Source: Clostridia bacterium
GTDB lineage: Bacteria; Bacillota_E; RBS10-35; JAJYVN01
Assembly (NCBI GenBank): GCA_027335515.1
Contig: DAHWHT010000359.1
Location: forward strand, 1 to 7,883
Reading direction: 5' to 3'
Length of the DNA stretch: 7,883 bases
A program made the translations under genes and the position numbers. Position 1 is the stretch's first letter; the number at the start of each line of letters is the position of its first letter. Under the pieces are notes generated by a model. It saw only the letters and a program-made list of their open reading frames with translations. It made no database searches and was not told where the DNA came from. Below, in pieces: positions 5,340-7,883 of this stretch.

Positions 5340-6258
5340 CACTCGCCGAGCGGGATCTCTCGGGTCCCGGCTGAACCGCGGATACCCACGCGCCCGGGAT
5401 CGTCGCCAGCAGCAGGGGCGAGGAGGGCGGCGACGACGCGCACGGGTGCCGTCTGCAACCCTGCTGCCAGCCATCCGACCAACTGCGGCAGCATCAGGCG
5501 CAACGGCCCCTTGCTATACGAGCACCGCACCTGATCCTCCACCCGGCTCCTGACGGCCTCAGGGTCAGGGGGCCCCACCTCGACGGCGCCAACCATCCGC
5601 GCGTCCACCCAGCGCAGTAGGTGCGACAGGAGCCCGGCCCACGTCTCCGGCTCCACCCGCTGCCACATCGCACGGGCCTCGCTCGCCGGCGCTTGCGCCA
5701 TCCGGACGTGCTGACCAAGTTCGGCGGCCTGGATCTGGATGCGTGCGCATTCCGCGGCGGCGCGCCGGACCTCGGCGGTGGCGGCATCTGCACCCTCCCG
5801 TGCCTCACCGATGCCGGCATCGCGCACTGCCGCGATGGCGGCGGTGAGCCGGTCGCGCTCCCGGCGCAGGGCAGCGACCTCGCCCGCGAGCTTGCCATGC
5901 TCAGCCCGCAGCTTGGCGACGGCCGCAGACCAGGCCTGCCGCGCCGCCTGCGCGCCGCCGTGCTCCTCCAGGGCGTGCGCCAAGCCGGTCGCGAGCGCCT
6001 CCCCGGTGAGCCCCGCCTTTGCCGCCGTGGCCTGCCAGGCTTCGACGGTCGGGATCGTCACCTTCTCGTGCGGCAGCCAGCGGGCCGCTTTGACCGCCCG
6101 CTCGGTGAGCTTGGCCTCGGCCAGCCGGGCCTGCGCCTGCCGCTCGGCATCCTCCGCCTGCCGTTCCGCCGCGGCGACCCGGGCGCGGAGTTGCGCCCCG
6201 CCCCCGCTCCCCGCCCCCTCCCCGCCAACTCCGCCCGTTCGACCGCCGTAGCCCGCCC
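5340..6258 (-). pseudogene. coiled-coil protein remnant, frameshifted and lacking clear ends
   Basis: The family is not recognised. On the minus strand a long open frame encodes heptad-rich Ala/Glu/Arg helices (ARVAAAERQAEDAERQAQA, then KLRAEHGKLAGEVAALRRER). Between them is a globular-looking insert WLPHEKVTIPTVEAWQATAA, and a Trp/Leu-rich C-terminal part (ETWAGLLSHLLRWVDARM, LRLMLPQLVGWLAAGLQ) follows. The 5' end appears to continue in a different frame as RATAVERAELAGR at about 6258-6220, so a frameshift lies in the G-rich run near 6195-6225. No start codon with a ribosome-binding site was found. At the 3' end the frame runs without a stop into the antisense of the GNAT fragment, so the original C-terminus is probably lost. 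Such proteins often occur on mobile elements, but this one could equally be a chromosomal structural or regulatory protein. Boundaries are approximate. Confidence 0.55.
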
Positions 6259-6355
6259 CAAAGGGCCGTTCCCTCGGACGGTTCCGCCGTGCTCTATTGG
6301 CCGCGTGGCCGCGGTGAGTCGATGTCGGTCGAGGCTTGGGGGGAAGAGGCTGGCC

Positions 6356-7381
6356 ATGGCGCCTGCGGACAGCGATCTGGTGGATCTGACCATCGTCGGG
6401 GCGGGACCCGCAGGGCTCTACGCGGCCTTCTATGCCGGCCTGCGCGCCTTGCGTGTCCGTGTGCTCGAAGCGCTCCCCTTCGCCGGGGGCCAGGTGGCCG
6501 CGCTCTATCCCGAGAAGGCCATCTTCGACGTCGGCGGTTTCCCCCGGGTGCAGGGCGCGGAACTCGTGGCCCGACTCGAGGAACAGGCCCGGTCCGCCCG
6601 CCCGGAGATGCACCTGCAGGAGCGGGTACTCCGCCTGGAGCGGGGCGGCGACGGCTTCACGCTGACCACCGCGCAAAACGCGTACCGCTCGCGGGCGGTG
6701 CTTCTGACCACGGGCGTCGGGAGCTTTGCGCCGAAGCCGCTTGGAACACCGGCGGTGGATGCCTGGGCCGGGCGGGGGGTCCGGCACACGGTGCGCCAGG
6801 CGGCCGAGTTTGCCGACCGGGATTGCCTGGTCGTCGGCGGGGGCGACGCCGCTCTGGATTGGGCCTGGGAGATGGCCGAGGCCGGGGCGCGCGTCACCCT
6901 GCTGCACCGGCGGGACCAGTTCCGCGCGGCGGAGGCCTCCCTGACCCGGGCGCAGGCGGCGGGGGTGCGCATTCGCCGCTCGACCGTCCTGGAGGCCCTC
7001 CACGGGGACGGAGACGAGCCCGGCGAGCCGCGGCCCCGCCGGGCGACCGTCCGGGAACTGAGGACCGGGGCCGTCGAGGAGGTCCCCTGCAGCGCTGTCG
7101 TGTTGGCACTGGGTTTCGCCGCCGACCTCACCCAGCTCCGGGACTGGGGGCTACCGCTGGACGGGCGCGGCCTGATCGTCACACCCGATACCATGGCGGT
7201 GGCACCCGGCATCTACGCGGCGGGAGACGCCGCGGCGTACCCCGGGAAGCTGAAGCTGATCGCCACCGCCTTCGCGGAGGCGGCGCTCGCCGTGAGCGCC
7301 TGCAAGCAGGCGCTGGATCCCGCTGCCCGGCTCCAGGCCGGCCACTCCAGCGACCGGGGGTCGACGGTGGCCGGGGCCTAG
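6356..7381 (+). CDS. ferredoxin/flavodoxin-NADP+ reductase, thioredoxin-reductase-like (YumC type)
   Basis: This cytoplasmic FAD enzyme exchanges electrons between NADPH and ferredoxin or flavodoxin. The product has 341 residues, against about 330 for the family. The FAD-binding GAGPAG is at 15-20, followed by the characteristic FAGGQVAALYPEKAIFDVGG (42-61). The NADP-binding domain has VVGGGDAALDWA (159-170) and HRRDQFRAAE (184-193), whose arginines fit NADPH preference. The second FAD motif GIYAAGDAAAYPGKLKLIAT lies at 285-304. The redox Cys-x-x-Cys of thioredoxin reductase is absent, which separates this subfamily from true thioredoxin reductases. ATG 6356 has GGGAAGAGG (6341-6349) six bases upstream. 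The open frame extends far upstream, but that part is antisense to the coiled-coil remnant. No ferredoxin gene is adjacent. The extra Arg/Pro-rich loop at 215-230 and the Ser/Gly-rich C-terminus are likely flexible. Confidence 0.93.
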   Translation: MAPADSDLVDLTIVGAGPAGLYAAFYAGLRALRVRVLEALPFAGGQVAALYPEKAIFDVGGFPRVQGAELVARLEEQARSARPEMHLQERVLRLERGGDGFTLTTAQNAYRSRAVLLTTGVGSFAPKPLGTPAVDAWAGRGVRHTVRQAAEFADRDCLVVGGGDAALDWAWEMAEAGARVTLLHRRDQFRAAEASLTRAQAAGVRIRRSTVLEALHGDGDEPGEPRPRRATVRELRTGAVEEVPCSAVVLALGFAADLTQLRDWGLPLDGRGLIVTPDTMAVAPGIYAAGDAAAYPGKLKLIATAFAEAALAVSACKQALDPAARLQAGHSSDRGSTVAGA

Positions 7382-7389
7382 CCGCCCGC

Positions 7390-7401
7390 CGGAGGCCTCC
7401 G
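7390..7401. repeat. 12-bp palindrome just after the reductase stop
   Basis: CGGAGGCCTCCG is perfectly self-complementary and begins nine bases after the TAG. It lies 17 bases before the larger palindrome and may belong to the same transcript-end structure. Confidence 0.5.
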
Positions 7402-7418
7402 CCCCGGCGCCCGACCGG

Positions 7419-7444
7419 GCACCCCCGGCGCGCGCCGGGGGTGC
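7419..7444 (+). terminator. perfect 26-bp palindrome, candidate U-less terminator or 3' RNA hairpin
   Basis: GCACCCCCGGCGC (7419-7431) is followed directly by its exact reverse complement (7432-7444). In RNA this gives about an 11-bp all-but-one GC stem with a tetraloop, placed 38 bases after the reductase stop. The following bases (GGGGTTGGCCC) lack a T-tract, so it is not a canonical intrinsic terminator. In GC-rich bacteria such hairpins can act as weak or factor-assisted stops or 3'-end protection. Confidence 0.5.
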
Positions 7445-7591
7445 GGGGTTGGCCCTTGGCTCCCTCCCGGCACGTGGGCGCGCCGGGGGAGACCCCTCCG
7501 CCCGGCCCCTCCCCCGGGTGCCGGTTGGCCGTACCCATGGGCGGCGCCAAGGGGGTCCAGACGGACCCGGGCGCGAGGCGCCAACGACCGG

Positions 7592-7613
7592 CGCGGCCAG
7601 TCCACGGGCCGCG
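7592..7613. repeat. inverted repeat upstream of the URO-D-like gene
   Basis: CGCGGCC (7592-7598) and GGCCGCG (7607-7613) are perfect 7-bp arms around an 8-base spacer, directly before the AT-richer patch. The position suits an operator or a weak hairpin. Self-complementary GC words are common at this composition. Confidence 0.3.
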
Positions 7614-7657
7614 TTAGCCTGTAATCACATCCGGCCGAACGTCTGGTGGGAAGAGCA

Positions 7658-7883
7658 GTGACGCGCCGCGAGCGTTTCCGTCGCGCCCTGACCGGGGAGG
7701 CGGTCGACCGTCCGCCCCTGGCCCTATGGCATCACTTCCGCCCGGACGGCTCGCCGGCCGCTCTGGCGGCGGCCACCCTGGAGTTCTTCGGCGGCTTCGA
7801 CTTCGATCTCCACAAGGTCATGCCGGACCTCCCCTACCCAGCCCCTGACCGGCTGCCCCTAGCCTCCGGCGAGGACTGGGCGG
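7658..7883 (+). CDS. uroporphyrinogen decarboxylase superfamily protein, 5' part (cut by window end)
   Basis: 75 codons are visible with no stop. The start VTRRERFRRALTGEAVDRPP, followed by LALWHHF and later FDFDLHKVMPDLPY, is the typical opening of URO-D-fold proteins: a helix, the GE-x-VDRPP turn, then the first strand of the TIM barrel. The superfamily includes heme-pathway uroporphyrinogen-III decarboxylase (HemE) and many corrinoid/methylthiol methyltransferases of the MtaA/MtbA type. The wording here (WHHF rather than the HemE-type substrate-binding RQAGR) favours the HemE-like, non-heme-specific group, but the diagnostic C-terminal part is outside the window. GTG 7658 is preceded by GGTGGGAAGA, a moderate ribosome-binding site. 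It is separated from the reductase by 276 bases, so probably has its own promoter. Confidence 0.78.
   Translation, partial: MTRRERFRRALTGEAVDRPPLALWHHFRPDGSPAALAAATLEFFGGFDFDLHKVMPDLPYPAPDRLPLASGEDWA

Larger units (their letters stand above)
7382..7657. other. very GC-rich intergenic region with palindromes
   Basis: There is no convincing gene in 276 bases. Frames on both strands are Pro/Gly/Arg-rich shadows. It holds three inverted repeats (7390-7401, 7419-7444, 7592-7613). It should contain the 3' end of the reductase transcript and the promoter of the URO-D-like gene. The only AT-richer patch is around 7614-7630 (TTAGCCTGTAATCACAT), the likeliest -10 region, without a matching -35 box. 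Confidence 0.5.

Noticed and set aside
5096..7003. A 635-codon open frame on the minus strand
   Set aside because: It crosses the antisense of the reductase gene and of the GNAT fragment; only the middle part looks like protein. GC-rich DNA with few stops explains the length.
6356..7381. Thioredoxin reductase annotation for the flavoprotein
   Set aside because: No Cys-x-x-Cys in the NADP domain; the FAGGQ...LYPEK segment is typical of the ferredoxin-NADP reductase subfamily.
1..7883. CRISPR array, tRNA, rRNA or complete insertion sequence
   Set aside because: No regularly spaced repeats, no cloverleaf-like conserved tRNA boxes and no transposase motif seen on either strand by eye.

Overview
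This is a GC-rich bacterial window with little clean coding density: several intact genes sit among gene remnants, and a restriction-modification cassette of visibly lower GC is inserted among them. A 60-base line inside the restriction gene (1081-1140) counts to about 57% GC, against about 77% in a line of the reductase gene (6841-6900). The combination of a YumC-type ferredoxin-NADP reductase, a URO-D-superfamily gene, a dienelactone hydrolase and resolvase debris would fit a high-GC, possibly thermophilic, Chloroflexota, Armatimonadota-like or Firmicutes bacterium. The phylum cannot be fixed from the sequence alone.

Layout. Positions 1-78 may be the tail of an upstream gene. Positions 84-447 hold a serine recombinase remnant whose catalytic-serine codon is destroyed by a frameshift and whose C-terminal half is missing. 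Positions 448-931 carry no recognisable gene, but hold nested inverted repeats and a possible 60-residue small ORF. Positions 932-2521 are a complete Type II-like restriction-modification pair in convergent orientation: a PD-(D/E)XK endonuclease on + and a beta-class DNA methyltransferase on -, overlapping tail to tail by 21 bases. Positions 2600-2879 are mostly empty and include a tandem 8-bp repeat. On the minus strand there follow a 93-residue conserved-looking protein (2880-3161), a weak small ORF (3298-3450/3540), a dienelactone hydrolase (3632-4516) and a 94-residue hypothetical protein (4612-4896). The last two share direction and are probably one operon.

Positions 5014-5328 are the C-terminal half of a GNAT acetyltransferase lacking its N-terminal half. 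Positions about 5340-6258 (-) are the remains of a coiled-coil protein with a frameshift near its 5' end and no own stop. Next come an intact ferredoxin/flavodoxin-NADP reductase (6356-7381, +), a very GC-rich intergenic stretch with a perfect 26-bp palindrome, and the start of a uroporphyrinogen-decarboxylase-superfamily gene running off the window.

The pattern, with broken recombinase, coiled-coil and acetyltransferase genes around an intact low-GC R-M pair, suggests a genomic island edge or recombination hot spot. The R-M pair appears to be the only part kept whole there. I found no clear sign of a wholly new system. The R-M cassette, with its possible regulatory DNA and small upstream ORF, is the best candidate for one.
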